Assembly (NCBI GenBank): GCA_031081585.1
Contig: JAVHLY010000010.1
Span: 1-64,000, forward strand
Direction of reading: 5' to 3'
Length of the DNA: 64,000 nt
DNA from: Armatimonadota bacterium
GTDB lineage: Bacteria > Sysuimicrobiota > Sysuimicrobiia > Sysuimicrobiales > Humicultoraceae
Position numbers and translations under genes: made by a program. Below, one piece after another: positions 26,303 to 35,466 of this stretch; the first letter of the stretch is position 1; each line of letters opens with the position of its first letter. Under the pieces are notes generated by a model, which was not told the DNA's origin, made no database searches, and saw only the letters and a program-made list of their open reading frames with translations.

Positions 26303-27625
26303 ATGCGCGACGCAGCCTACACCGTGCTGGAACGGCAGCTGACCGACCGGGGGGTGGACGTGGCCCGGGTGCGGGCGGCGCTGCGGAGCCTGCAGATCGA
26401 GACCCCGTCGTGGGGGTACGGGGACTCGGGCACGCGCTTCGCCGTCTTCCCCTGGCCGGGCGCGGCGCGCACGATCTGGGAGAAGCTGGAGGACGCCGCC
26501 CTGGTCCACCGCCTGACCGGGGTTTGCCCCTCCGTGGCCATCCACATCCCTTGGGACGCCGTGGACGACTACGGACGGTTGCGCGAGGCGGCGCGGCAGC
26601 TCGGCCTGCGCATCGGCGCGGTCAACCCCAACCTCTTCCAGGAGGCGGCCTACCGGCTGGGCAGCGTCTGCCACCCCGATCCGGCGGTGCGGCGGCGCGC
26701 GGCGGCGCACATGCTCGAGTGCATCGAGGTGGCGCGCGCCGTCGGGTCGGACCTGCTGAGCCTGTGGTTCGCCGACGGGACCAACTACCCGGGACAGGAC
26801 GACTTCCGCGCCCGCCGGCAGCGGCTGGCCGAGGCGCTGGCCGAGGTCTACGCGGCCATGCCGGACGGGATGCGCATGCTCCTGGAGTACAAGTTCTTCG
26901 AGCCGGCCTTCTACCACACCGACCTGGCGGACTGGGGGATGGCCTACCTGCTGGCGGTGCGCCTGGGGCCGCGCGCGCAGGTCCTGGTGGACACCGGCCA
27001 CCACCCCCAGGGGACCAACATCGAGCACCTGGTGGCGGTGCTGCTGGACGAGGGGCGCCTGGGCGGCTTCCACTTCAACAGCCGCAAGTATGGCGACGAC
27101 GACTTGATCGTGGGAGCGATCAACCCCTTCGAGCTCTTCCTCATCTTCACCGAGCTCGTGGCCGCCGCCGAGGACCCGGACCCGACCGTCGCGGACGGGG
27201 CGCGGCGCGTCGCCTACATGCTCGACCAGTCACACAACGTCGAGGGGAAGATCGAGGCCGTCCTGCTCTCGGTGGAGCAGGTGCAGCGCGCTTACGCCCG
27301 CGCCCTGCTCGTGGACCGGGCGGCGCTGCGCCGCGCGCAGGCCGAGGGGGATGTCCTCGGCGCGCACCGCCTCCTGCTGGAGGCGTACGAGACGGACGTG
27401 CGTCCGTTGCTGCACGTCGTGCGGGAGGAGCTGGGAGCGCCAGCCGATCCGGTCGCCGCCTTCCGCCAGGGCGGCTATGCCGCGCGGCTGGCCGCGGCCC
27501 GCGGGGCGGGACGGCAGGGCGCGGGGCCGGGCGGCAACCCCTTCGCGACCGGGAGCGCCTCCGCGGCTGACAGTGCTCCCGCGGCCGATGGTGCCGCCGG
27601 CCCGGGCGGCACGTTGGGAGCCTGA
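26303..27625 (+). CDS. rhaI: L-rhamnose isomerase (RhaI type)
   Basis: 440 residues of a TIM-barrel isomerase resembling the Pseudomonas-type L-rhamnose isomerase rather than E. coli RhaA. Characteristic stretches are [59 protein letters not shown] and [13 protein letters not shown], which supply the metal and catalytic residues. It converts L-rhamnose to L-rhamnulose. A low-complexity Ala/Gly tail follows residue 400. GAGGAGGGCGG precedes the ATG. Confidence 0.92.
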   Translation: MRDAAYTVLERQLTDRGVDVARVRAALRSLQIETPSWGYGDSGTRFAVFPWPGAARTIWEKLEDAALVHRLTGVCPSVAIHIPWDAVDDYGRLREAARQLGLRIGAVNPNLFQEAAYRLGSVCHPDPAVRRRAAAHMLECIEVARAVGSDLLSLWFADGTNYPGQDDFRARRQRLAEALAEVYAAMPDGMRMLLEYKFFEPAFYHTDLADWGMAYLLAVRLGPRAQVLVDTGHHPQGTNIEHLVAVLLDEGRLGGFHFNSRKYGDDDLIVGAINPFELFLIFTELVAAAEDPDPTVADGARRVAYMLDQSHNVEGKIEAVLLSVEQVQRAYARALLVDRAALRRAQAEGDVLGAHRLLLEAYETDVRPLLHVVREELGAPADPVAAFRQGGYAARLAAARGAGRQGAGPGGNPFATGSASAADSAPAADGAAGPGGTLGA

Positions 27626-27642
27626 AGCGCGGGCGACCGACC

Positions 27643-29115
27643 GTGGCCACGCTGCGCCTGCTGGCCATCGACCTGGGCGCCGAGAGCGGACGATGCATGG
27701 CCGGCGACTTCGACGGCGAGCGCGTGACCCTCTCGGAGGTCCACCGCTTCCCCAACGGCCCGGTGGCGCTGCCGGACGGCCTGCACTGGGACGTCCTGCG
27801 CCTCTTCGAGGAGCTGAAGGCGGGGATCCGCCGGGCCCGGCGCCTGGGGGCGCCACCGGCGGCGGTCGGGTTGGACACCTGGGGGGTCGACTTCGCCCTC
27901 CTCGACCGCCGCGGCGGACTGGTCCACAACCCCTACCACTACCGCGACCGCCGCACCGAGGGCATGGTCGAGGAGGCGTGCCGTCGCGTGCCCCGCGAGG
28001 AGATCTTCGCCCACACCGGCATCCAGTTCATGCCGATCAACGCGCTCTACCAGCTGCTGGCCATGGTGGTGCACCGGGACCCCGGGCTCGAGATCGCCGC
28101 CACCTTCCTGATGATCCCCGACCTCTTCGCCTACTGGCTGGCCGGCGAGGTGACCTGCGAGTTCACCGACGCCACCACCAGCCAGTGCTACGACCCTCGG
28201 GCCGGCGGCTGGGCCGCCACCCTCCTGGAGCGTCTGGGCATTCCCACGCACATCTTCCCGCGGGTGATCCCGCCGGCGACGGTGCTCGGCCCCCTGCGCC
28301 CCGTGGTGGCCGACGAGGTGGGTGGGACCCTGCAGGTGATCGCCCCGGCCACCCACGACACCGCCTCGGCGGTGGCCGCCGTCCCGGCGGACGAACCGGA
28401 CTTCGCCTACATCAGCTCCGGCACGTGGTCCCTCGTCGGTGCGGAACTCCCGCACCCCCTGATCACCCCGGAGAGCCTGGCCGACAACTTCACCAACGAA
28501 GGAGGGCTCGGCGGCACCTTCCGCTTCCTGCGCAACGTCATGGGCCTGTGGCTCCTCCAGGAGTGCCGGCGCCGCTGGGCCCAGGAGGAGGCGCTGACCT
28601 ACGAGCGCCTGGCCGAGGAAGCCGCCGCCGCCCCGCCCTTCGGCGCCCTCATCGACCCCGACGAGGAGCGCTTCCTGCGCCCGACCGACATGCCGGCACG
28701 CATCCGCGAGTACTGCCGGGAAACCGGGCAGCGGGTCCCCCAGAGCCGTGGCGAGGTGGTGCGCTGCGTCCTGGAGTCGCTGGCGCTCAAGTACCGCTGG
28801 GTCATCGAGCGCCTGGACCGTCTCCTGGGGCGGCGCACGCGCGTGGTGCACGTGGTGGGCGGGGGCTCGCAGAACGCCATGCTCTGCCAGTTCACGGCCG
28901 ACGCCACAGGGCGCCTGGTGCGCGCCGGTCCGGCCGAGGCCACCTCCCTCGGCAACATCCTGGCCCAGGCCTGGGCGCTCGGACACCTGAGCTCGCTGCG
29001 GGACCTGCGGGCGGTGGTGCGCCGCTCCGTCAGGGAGGCGGTCTACGAGCCCAGGCCCTCCGAGGGGTGGGAGGAGGCGTACGCGCGCCTGCGGCGGCTG
29101 CTGGGGGAGGGGTGA
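27643..29115 (+). CDS. rhaB: rhamnulokinase
   Basis: 490 residues of the FGGY kinase family. AIDLGAESGRCM, GLDTWGVDFALLD, HDTASAVAAVP, YISSGTWSLVG and HVVGGGSQNAMLCQ are the rhamnulokinase-type motifs. It phosphorylates L-rhamnulose to the 1-phosphate that the 24232 aldolase cleaves. It completes the import, isomerise, phosphorylate and split sequence of the L-rhamnose locus. The GTG start lacks a strong ribosome-binding site; it follows the isomerase by 17 bases. Confidence 0.92.
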   Translation: MATLRLLAIDLGAESGRCMAGDFDGERVTLSEVHRFPNGPVALPDGLHWDVLRLFEELKAGIRRARRLGAPPAAVGLDTWGVDFALLDRRGGLVHNPYHYRDRRTEGMVEEACRRVPREEIFAHTGIQFMPINALYQLLAMVVHRDPGLEIAATFLMIPDLFAYWLAGEVTCEFTDATTSQCYDPRAGGWAATLLERLGIPTHIFPRVIPPATVLGPLRPVVADEVGGTLQVIAPATHDTASAVAAVPADEPDFAYISSGTWSLVGAELPHPLITPESLADNFTNEGGLGGTFRFLRNVMGLWLLQECRRRWAQEEALTYERLAEEAAAAPPFGALIDPDEERFLRPTDMPARIREYCRETGQRVPQSRGEVVRCVLESLALKYRWVIERLDRLLGRRTRVVHVVGGGSQNAMLCQFTADATGRLVRAGPAEATSLGNILAQAWALGHLSSLRDLRAVVRRSVREAVYEPRPSEGWEEAYARLRRLLGEG

Positions 29116-29179
29116 TGGCGCGAGTCTCCTCAGCAGGTCAGGCCGGCCGCGCGGGACGTGGCGCCCGCGCCGCGAGCCG

Positions 29180-30130
29180 TCAGGTCAGCTGGACAGGACG
29201 CGGTGCCCGGGCGGCGAGCGCCTCGACCTCGGCGCGCGCGGGCAGCGACGGCTGCGCCCCCGGGCGCGAGGCCGCCAGCGCTCCCGCGGCCGACGCCAGC
29301 ACCCCCGCCTCGACCAGCGACCGCCCCTCCGCCAGCCCCACGGTCAGCGCGGCCACCCAGGCGTCTCCCGCACCCGTGGCGTCCACCGCGTCCACGGGGA
29401 CGGCCGGCACGTGCCAGGCCTCGCGCTCCCCGAGCAGCACCGCACCCTGCCGACCCAGCGTGACGGCCACGGTGCGCGGCCCGCGCTCGCGGAGGACCCG
29501 GGCGGCCTCGAGGGCCTCTGCGGCGTCGCCCACCGGGCGCCCCGCCAGCGTGCCCGCCTCACCCTCGTTCACCACCAGCACGTCGGTGAGCCGCCACAAT
29601 TCCCCGGCAAACGGACGCGAGGGGGCGGCGTTGAGCAGGGTGCGCCCTCCGACCGCGCGGGCGCGGCGGAAGGCGGCGACGGTGGCCCCGTCGGGCACCT
29701 CCAGCACCGCCCCCACCCACACCCCGTCCGGCAGGTCGAGCGCCTCGACGTCCTCCGGGCGCACGTCCCCGTTTGCTCCGGGGGCCACGGCGATGAGGTT
29801 CTGGCCGCCCTCCTCCACGACGATGAGCGCCACCCCCGTGGGACGGTCGGAGTGGCGCACCGCGGCGGCGTCGATCCCTTCGGCCGCCAGCGCCTGCTGG
29901 AGCTCCGCCCCGAAGGCGTCGCGGCCGACGCGGCCGACCAGGCGCACGCGCGCGCCGAGCCGCGCCGCCGCCACCGCCTGGTTGGCGCCCTTGCCGCCGT
30001 GGGCGGTGAAGAAGTCGGAGCCCACAACGGTCTCGCCCCGCCCCGGCAGGCGCGGGACGCGGACCGTGAGGTCCATGTTCAGGCTGCCGATGACGACGAG
30101 TTGCGGTGCGGGCGGGTGTGGGGAGGCCAT
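29180..30130 (-). CDS. rbsK: ribokinase
   Basis: 316 residues of the PfkB family, ribokinase branch. It has VVIGSLNMDLTVRVPRLP, the substrate loop GGKGANQAVAAARLG, NAAPSRP and catalytic DATGAGDAW. It phosphorylates ribose at O5. It is convergent with rhamnulokinase and divergent from the 30231 aldolase. I prefer ATG 30130 to the GTG at 30139 because GGGG lies 10 bases upstream of the ATG. Note that rbsD lies 17 kb away rather than beside it. Confidence 0.88.
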   Translation of the reverse strand: MASPHPPAPQLVVIGSLNMDLTVRVPRLPGRGETVVGSDFFTAHGGKGANQAVAAARLGARVRLVGRVGRDAFGAELQQALAAEGIDAAAVRHSDRPTGVALIVVEEGGQNLIAVAPGANGDVRPEDVEALDLPDGVWVGAVLEVPDGATVAAFRRARAVGGRTLLNAAPSRPFAGELWRLTDVLVVNEGEAGTLAGRPVGDAAEALEAARVLRERGPRTVAVTLGRQGAVLLGEREAWHVPAVPVDAVDATGAGDAWVAALTVGLAEGRSLVEAGVLASAAGALAASRPGAQPSLPARAEVEALAARAPRPVQLT

Positions 30131-30230
30131 GGCCGTCACGCCCCATCATAGCCGAGCCGCGCCGGCGCGACGGGGAGGAACCCTCTCCGGCCGCGCGTAA
30201 GCAGAAGACGTCCCGGACCCGGAGGATCCC

Positions 30231-31067
30231 ATGCCGAGCGGCAGAGCGCTACGGTTGCACCGCATCCTCGACCCCCGGACCGAGCGGGGGATCGTCGTGG
30301 CCTTCGACCACGGCCTCTTCCTCGGCCCCGTCCCCGGGGTGGAAGACGTCGTGGCGGCGATGCGCCGCGTCGCCGAGGGCGGGCCCGACGCCCTCCAGGT
30401 CTCGCCCGGCGCGGCCGCCGCCGCCGGCGCCATCTTCCACGGCCGCGGGGCGCCGGCGCTGGTGCTGCGCCTGGACGCCAGCAACACCTGGCGCTCCACC
30501 GCCCCACCCCGCGCGCCGTACCGCGTCCCGGTGGCCACCCCGGCCGACGCCGTCCGCCTGGGCGCCGACGCGGTGGTGGCCTTCCTCTTCACCGGCTACG
30601 CGGAAGACCGGGAGGAAGGCGCCAACCTGCAGGACGTCGGCCGACTCGCCTCCGCGTGCCGGGCGCTGGGGCTGCCGCTGGTGGTGGAGCCGCTGGCCGT
30701 GGCCCCGGGGAAGCACCTGGTCAACCCCCCCGAGGTGGTCGAGCTCATGGCGCGCATCGCCTGGGAGGCCGGCGCCGACCTGCTGAAGGTGGACTACACC
30801 GGCTCGCGCGAGACCTTCAGCCGCGTCGTGCGCGCGGCGGCGGTCCCGGTGCTGGTCCGCGGCGGGCCCCGCACGGAGACAGCGGCGGACGCGCTGGCCA
30901 TGGTCGCCGAGGCGCTGGAGGCGGGCGCGCGCGGCGTCGTCTTCGGCCGGAACGTCTGGCAGCACGACGACCCGGCGGGGATGGTGCGGGCGCTGCGGCG
31001 GATCGTGCACGAGGGCGCCGGGGTCGGGGCAGCGCTGCGCGAGCTGGCCCCCGCCGGCCGGTCCTGA
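30231..31067 (+). CDS. class I aldolase of the DhnA/DeoC-LsrF group
   Basis: 278 residues of the archaeal-type class I fructose-bisphosphate aldolase/LsrF superfamily. VAFDHGLFLGPVPG opens the barrel, LLKVDYTGS carries the Schiff-base Lys, and VLVRGGPR and FGRNVWQHDDP form the phosphate site. It cleaves or forms a ketose-phosphate C-C bond; the exact substrate is open. It leads a plus-strand run of oxidoreductase, PfkB kinase and aldose-epimerase-like gene. CGGAGGATCCC precedes the ATG. Confidence 0.8.
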   Translation: MPSGRALRLHRILDPRTERGIVVAFDHGLFLGPVPGVEDVVAAMRRVAEGGPDALQVSPGAAAAAGAIFHGRGAPALVLRLDASNTWRSTAPPRAPYRVPVATPADAVRLGADAVVAFLFTGYAEDREEGANLQDVGRLASACRALGLPLVVEPLAVAPGKHLVNPPEVVELMARIAWEAGADLLKVDYTGSRETFSRVVRAAAVPVLVRGGPRTETAADALAMVAEALEAGARGVVFGRNVWQHDDPAGMVRALRRIVHEGAGVGAALRELAPAGRS

Positions 31068-31070
31068 ACG

Positions 31071-32213
31071 ATGCCCGCCGTCCCCCGGCGGCCGCTGGGC
31101 ATCGCGGTCATCGGCTACGGGCTGATGGGCCGCGTCCACGCCCACGCCTACCGGGCCATCCCCATCTACTACGCCGGGCAGCCCTGCCCGCTGCGGCTGG
31201 TGGCCGTCTGCGACGTGGACGAGGCGCGCGCCCGGGAGGGCGTCGACCAGGCCGGTTTCGCCCTCGCCACCACCTCGCTGCGCGAGGCGGTGGAGCGCGA
31301 CGACGTCGACGTGGTGGACGTCTGCACCCCGAACCGCTACCACGCCGAGGCGGTGGAGGCGGCGCTGCGCGCCGGCAAGCACGTCTACTGCGAGAAGCCG
31401 CTGGCCTACGACCTGGCCGAGGCGCGCCGCCTGGCCGCCCTGGCCCGCGAGGCCGGCGTCAAGCACCAGGTCACCGCCGAGTACCGCTTCCTGCCGGCGA
31501 TGCTGCGGGCCCGCGCGCTGGTGGCGGAGGGGTTCCTCGGCCGCCCCTTCCACGTGCGCGGCGTCTACCTCCACTCGGGCTACGTCGACCCGGACCGGCC
31601 CCTGGAGTGGCGCCTGCGCCGGGAGATCATCGGCGGCGGCGTGGTGGTGGACCTGGGGCCGCACCTGCTCGACCTGATGCGCCACCTGGCGGGCGAGGTG
31701 GAGGCGGTCTGCGCCGACCTGGAGACCTTCACGCGCACCCGGCCCCTCCCGGAGCGGCCGGAGGTGCGCGCGCCGGTGGAGGTGGAGGACGCCGCCGTCT
31801 GCCTGCTGCGCTTCCGGAGCGGCGCGCTGGGGACGGCCGAGCTCACCCGCGTGGCCACCGGCGCCGAGGACGAGCTGCGGCTGGAGCTGCACGGCGACCG
31901 GGGCGCGCTGGCCTTCAACCTGATGGACCCCAACTGGCTGTGGGCCTACGACCGCACCGCCCCGCCGGAGCGGCGCGGGTTCACCCGCCTGCCCACCGTG
32001 CAGTACTACCCGCCCCCGGCGGCGGTGCCCTCGCCCAAGTTCACGCTGGGGTGGATCCGGTCGCACGTCCACGCCCAGTTCAGCTTCCTGCAGGCCATCG
32101 TCGAGGACCGGCCGGCGGCGCCGTCCTTCGACGACGCCGTGCGGGTGCACGAGCTGGTCGACGCGATCTACCGCTCGGCGGCGGCGCGCCGCTGGGTGAC
32201 GGTGGATGCCTGA
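31071..32213 (+). CDS. Gfo/Idh/MocA-family oxidoreductase
   Basis: 380 residues. The Rossmann part starts with AVIGYGLMGRVHAHAYRAIP and includes CTPNRYHAEAVEAAL and the conserved YCEKPLA. A C-terminal alpha/beta domain with VDLGPHLLDLMRHLAG supplies the catalytic His. It is an NAD(P)-dependent sugar or inositol dehydrogenase of unknown substrate. It begins 4 bases after the aldolase stop and overlaps the next kinase by 8 bases, so the three form an operon. Confidence 0.9.
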   Translation: MPAVPRRPLGIAVIGYGLMGRVHAHAYRAIPIYYAGQPCPLRLVAVCDVDEARAREGVDQAGFALATTSLREAVERDDVDVVDVCTPNRYHAEAVEAALRAGKHVYCEKPLAYDLAEARRLAALAREAGVKHQVTAEYRFLPAMLRARALVAEGFLGRPFHVRGVYLHSGYVDPDRPLEWRLRREIIGGGVVVDLGPHLLDLMRHLAGEVEAVCADLETFTRTRPLPERPEVRAPVEVEDAAVCLLRFRSGALGTAELTRVATGAEDELRLELHGDRGALAFNLMDPNWLWAYDRTAPPERRGFTRLPTVQYYPPPAAVPSPKFTLGWIRSHVHAQFSFLQAIVEDRPAAPSFDDAVRVHELVDAIYRSAAARRWVTVDA

Positions 32214-33159
32214 CGCGACCTGCGTCGGCGTCCTGGTGGCGGACGTGGTGGTCCGGCCGGTGGACGAGTGGCCGCAGCGCGGGCAGCTCGCGCTGGTGCA
32301 GGACGTGGCCGTGCGCTCCGGCGGGCTGGCGCACACCACGGGCGTCACGCTGGCGAAGCTGGGGGTGGCCACCGCCGTGGTGGGGCGCGTAGGCGCCGAC
32401 CTGTTCGGCCGCTTCCTCGTCGACGAACTTCACCGCCACGGCGTGGCCGCGTACGTGCGGACCGACGAGGAGGCGCCGACCTCCACGACCGTGGTGGCCG
32501 TGACCTCGGGCGGGGAGCGCTCCTTCCTTCACCTGGTCGGCGCCAACGGGCGATTGGTGGAGGAGGACGTGGAGGACGCGCTGCTGCGCCAGACCCGGGT
32601 ACTGCACCTCGGGGGCACTTTCATCCTGCCGGCCCTCGACGGCGAGCCCACCGTCCGGCTCCTCCGGCGGGCCCGCGGCGCGGGGTGCCTGACCTCGCTG
32701 GACGTGGCCTGGGACGCCCGCGGCCGCTGGATGGCGCTGCTCGCGCCGGCCCTCTCCCACCTCGACATCCTCTTCGGCAACCGGGAGGAACTCGGCCGCC
32801 TCACCGGCGAGGAGGACCCGCCGCGCATCGCGGCCGCCCTGCGCGCGCGGGGGGTGGGCACGGTGGCAGTGAAGATGGGCGAGCAGGGCGCCTACGTGGA
32901 CGGCACCGGCCCGGACGGCCGGGCGTGGCGGGGGCACCTGCCCGCCTACGTGGTGCCGGTGGTCGACACCACCGGCGCCGGAGATGCCTTCTGCGGCGGC
33001 TTCCTGGCCGGCACCCTCATGGGGTGGGACCTGGAACGCACCACCCGCCTGGCCAACGCCGCCGGCGCCCTGTGCGTGACGGCGCTGGGCGGCGCCGCCG
33101 GGGTGCGTCCACTCGGGGAGACGCTGCGCTTCATGGAGACGGCCGCGGTGCGGGCCTGA
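32206..33159 (+). CDS. PfkB-family carbohydrate kinase
   Basis: 317 residues. The N-terminal SGGLAHTTGVTLAKLGV differs from the strict ribokinase GGKGAN loop. The C-terminal DTTGAGDAFCGGFLAG is canonical, with catalytic Asp and anion hole. FGNREELGRLTG is a typical mid-domain segment. Substrate unknown; its place after an aldolase and a sugar dehydrogenase suggests a ketose or deoxy-sugar acid. It overlaps the oxidoreductase stop by 8 bases. Confidence 0.88.
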   Translation: MPDATCVGVLVADVVVRPVDEWPQRGQLALVQDVAVRSGGLAHTTGVTLAKLGVATAVVGRVGADLFGRFLVDELHRHGVAAYVRTDEEAPTSTTVVAVTSGGERSFLHLVGANGRLVEEDVEDALLRQTRVLHLGGTFILPALDGEPTVRLLRRARGAGCLTSLDVAWDARGRWMALLAPALSHLDILFGNREELGRLTGEEDPPRIAAALRARGVGTVAVKMGEQGAYVDGTGPDGRAWRGHLPAYVVPVVDTTGAGDAFCGGFLAGTLMGWDLERTTRLANAAGALCVTALGGAAGVRPLGETLRFMETAAVRA

Positions 33160-33219
33160 GGGCACGCAGGGGAAGCCTCCGCCCGGACCGAAGTGGACGA
33201 CTGCGACGGCAGACAACTC

Positions 33220-34299
33220 ATGTCCTCGATCCTGCTGTACGGGCGCACCTGGACGCCGGAGGCGCTGCGGGCGCGCGTCGGCCGCATGGCACAGCTGGCC
33301 GGCGCCACGCGCTGCATCCTGGCCGACGGCCCGGAGGCCGGCGTGGAGGCCGTGGACGTGCGCACCGGCGGGGGGCTGCGCTTCCTCGTCCTCCCCTCGC
33401 GCGGGCTCGACATCGCCGACGCCGAGTTCCAGGGGATCCCGCTGGCCTGGCGGTCGGCCACCGGGCGCATCCACCCGGCCTTCTACGAACCGGAAGGCCG
33501 CGGGTGGCTGCGCGGCTTCTACGGCGGGCTCATGGTCACGTGCGGCTACACCACGATAGGCGCCCCTTCGGAGGACGCCGGGGAGGCGCTGGGGCAGCAC
33601 GGCCGGGCCTCCTACCTGCCGGCGGAGGCGGTGGCGGTCGAGGAGGCGTGGGAGGGCGAGACCTACCGGATCGCCGTGCGCGGGATCGTGCGCCAGGCGG
33701 TGGTCTTCGGCGAGCACCTGGTGGTCCGGCGCACCATCGCCACGGCGCTGGGCGCCACCTGGCTGCGTCTCGACGACGAGGTCGAGAATGCCGCCGATGC
33801 CCCCACGCCCTTCATGGTGCTCTACCACGTGAACCTGGGCTTTCCGCTGCTGGACGAGGGCGCCGAGGTGGTCACCCCGGCGCGCACGGTGCGGCCCCGG
33901 GACGCCCAGGCCGCCCCGGGGCTCGGCGAGCACACCCGCGTGCACGGGCCGGTGGCGGGCTACCGCGAGCAGGTCTTCTACCACGACATCCCGCCGGGAC
34001 CGGACGGCGTGGCCGAGGCGGCGCTGGTGAACCGGGCGCTGCGCGGGGGGCTCGGGCTGGCCCTGCGCTGGGACGGCCGCGCCCTGCCGCGCTTCATCCA
34101 GTGGAAGATGCTCGGCCAGGGGACCTACGTGATGGGGCTGGAGCCGGCCAACTGCCTGGTGGAGGGACGGGCGGCGGAGCGGGCCCGCGGGACGCTGCAG
34201 GTGCTGGAGCCCGGGGAACGCCGGCGCCTGTGGCTGGAGCTGCACGTGCTGGCGGGGTCGGAAGCCCTGGACGCTTTCGTGGCCCGGGTCAAGAGATGA
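33220..34299 (+). CDS. DUF4432/aldose-1-epimerase-like protein
   Basis: 359 residues in the galactose-mutarotase superfamily, DUF4432 branch. LVLPSRGLDIADAEFQGIPL is the family hallmark, followed by GLMVTCGYT, LYHVNLGFPLLDEG (with a likely catalytic His) and a C-terminal MGLEPANC. It probably acts as a sugar mutarotase or related isomerase for this locus; the rhamnose cluster lacks its own mutarotase. I use ATG 33220; a GTG at 33193 would add nine residues with no family resemblance. The 34300-34483 gap that follows holds nothing I can identify. Confidence 0.75.
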   Translation: MSSILLYGRTWTPEALRARVGRMAQLAGATRCILADGPEAGVEAVDVRTGGGLRFLVLPSRGLDIADAEFQGIPLAWRSATGRIHPAFYEPEGRGWLRGFYGGLMVTCGYTTIGAPSEDAGEALGQHGRASYLPAEAVAVEEAWEGETYRIAVRGIVRQAVVFGEHLVVRRTIATALGATWLRLDDEVENAADAPTPFMVLYHVNLGFPLLDEGAEVVTPARTVRPRDAQAAPGLGEHTRVHGPVAGYREQVFYHDIPPGPDGVAEAALVNRALRGGLGLALRWDGRALPRFIQWKMLGQGTYVMGLEPANCLVEGRAAERARGTLQVLEPGERRRLWLELHVLAGSEALDAFVARVKR

Positions 34300-34483
34300 T
34301 GGCATCGGCGACGGGAGTCACGAGGGCGCCCCCCTGCGACTATGGACTGTCGAGCCCTTGCGGGCCCGGCGATCCACACGGAGAGACCTTCGTGGCCAGC
34401 CGACCAGGGAAGCATGAGTCGGATGTCGACAGGGTTGAGGAGCGTCACCCGGGACCAGCCCCGTCCATCCCGGGCACGGCGGC

Positions 34484-35410
34484 TCAGGCGGCGCCGAGCG
34501 GCTCGACTGCCACCAGCGGCAACAGGCGATCCACCTCTGCTCGCTCCACCGTGCCCGGGAGGAGCGTGGCCACGTCGGCGGCGGCCACGGCCACCCCCAG
34601 GCGCAGCGCGTCGACGAGCGGCTGCCCCGCCAGCAGCGCCGCCGCCAGGCCGGCCGCCAGACTGTCTCCGGCCCCGACCGCGCTCTCGCGCCGCACCTCG
34701 GGCGGCCGGGCCATCCAGGCTCGACCTGCCCGGACCAGCACCGCCCCCGCCTGGCCCAGCGTCACCACCACCCCGTCCCGCACCGGTACCTCCCGCGCCG
34801 CCGCCACCACGTCACCCAGGGCGGTCAGGTCGCGCCCTACCAGCGTGGCCAGCTCCTCCCGGTTCACCTTGAGGACCGTGGGTACAGCCGCCACAGCCTG
34901 GCGCAGCGCCTCTCCGCTGGTGTCCAGCACGGTGGGGCGACCCGGCGCCTCCGCGATGACGTCGCGGTAGAAGGTCGCCGGTACCCCCGGTGGCAGGCTC
35001 CCGGTCAGGACCAGCACGGACGCCTGGCCGAGCAGGCGGCGCACCCGCCGCCGCAGCAGGTCGGCCGTCCGTGCGTCCGCCTGCGGCCCGGGCTCGTTGA
35101 CGACGGTCTCGCCCAGCCCCGGCGCGACGATCACGGTGCACGTCCGGGTGGCCCCGCGGCCCCGGACCGCGCGCAGCGCGATGCCCTGCCGTCGCGCGTC
35201 CGTGACGAACCAGCGCCCGGCCGCGTCGTCCCCGACCGCGCCGACCACCGTGGCCTCGACCCCGAGCGCACGCGCCGCGCGGGCCACGTTCATCCCCTTG
35301 CCGCTGGCCAGGACGTGGACCGCCCGGGCACGGTGCACCCGTCCGGGCGCGAAGTCGGGGACCACGACCACCCGGTCGACACAGAGGTTGGGGGAGAGGA
35401 CCAGCAGCAC
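34484..35410 (-). CDS. 1-phosphofructokinase/tagatose-6-phosphate kinase-type PfkB protein
   Basis: 308 residues. LVLSPNLCVDRV at the N-terminus, ASGKGMNVARAARALG, LTGSLPPGVP, LKVNREELATLVG and AVGAGDSLAAGLAAALL mark the FruK/LacC branch, which phosphorylates ketose 1- or 6-phosphates. The start is uncertain. The GTG at 35410 aligns with the family N-terminus but has no clear ribosome-binding site; a GTG at 35473 would overlap the divergent gene. With an isomerase (35467) and aldolases nearby it may act in a ketose-phosphate route. Confidence 0.82.
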   Translation of the reverse strand: MLLVLSPNLCVDRVVVVPDFAPGRVHRARAVHVLASGKGMNVARAARALGVEATVVGAVGDDAAGRWFVTDARRQGIALRAVRGRGATRTCTVIVAPGLGETVVNEPGPQADARTADLLRRRVRRLLGQASVLVLTGSLPPGVPATFYRDVIAEAPGRPTVLDTSGEALRQAVAAVPTVLKVNREELATLVGRDLTALGDVVAAAREVPVRDGVVVTLGQAGAVLVRAGRAWMARPPEVRRESAVGAGDSLAAGLAAALLAGQPLVDALRLGVAVAAADVATLLPGTVERAEVDRLLPLVAVEPLGAA

Positions 35411-35466
35411 GCCGAAAGAGCGTACTGCCGGCGCGGAGATCCCGGCAAGGACGGGAGGGGTGGGCG

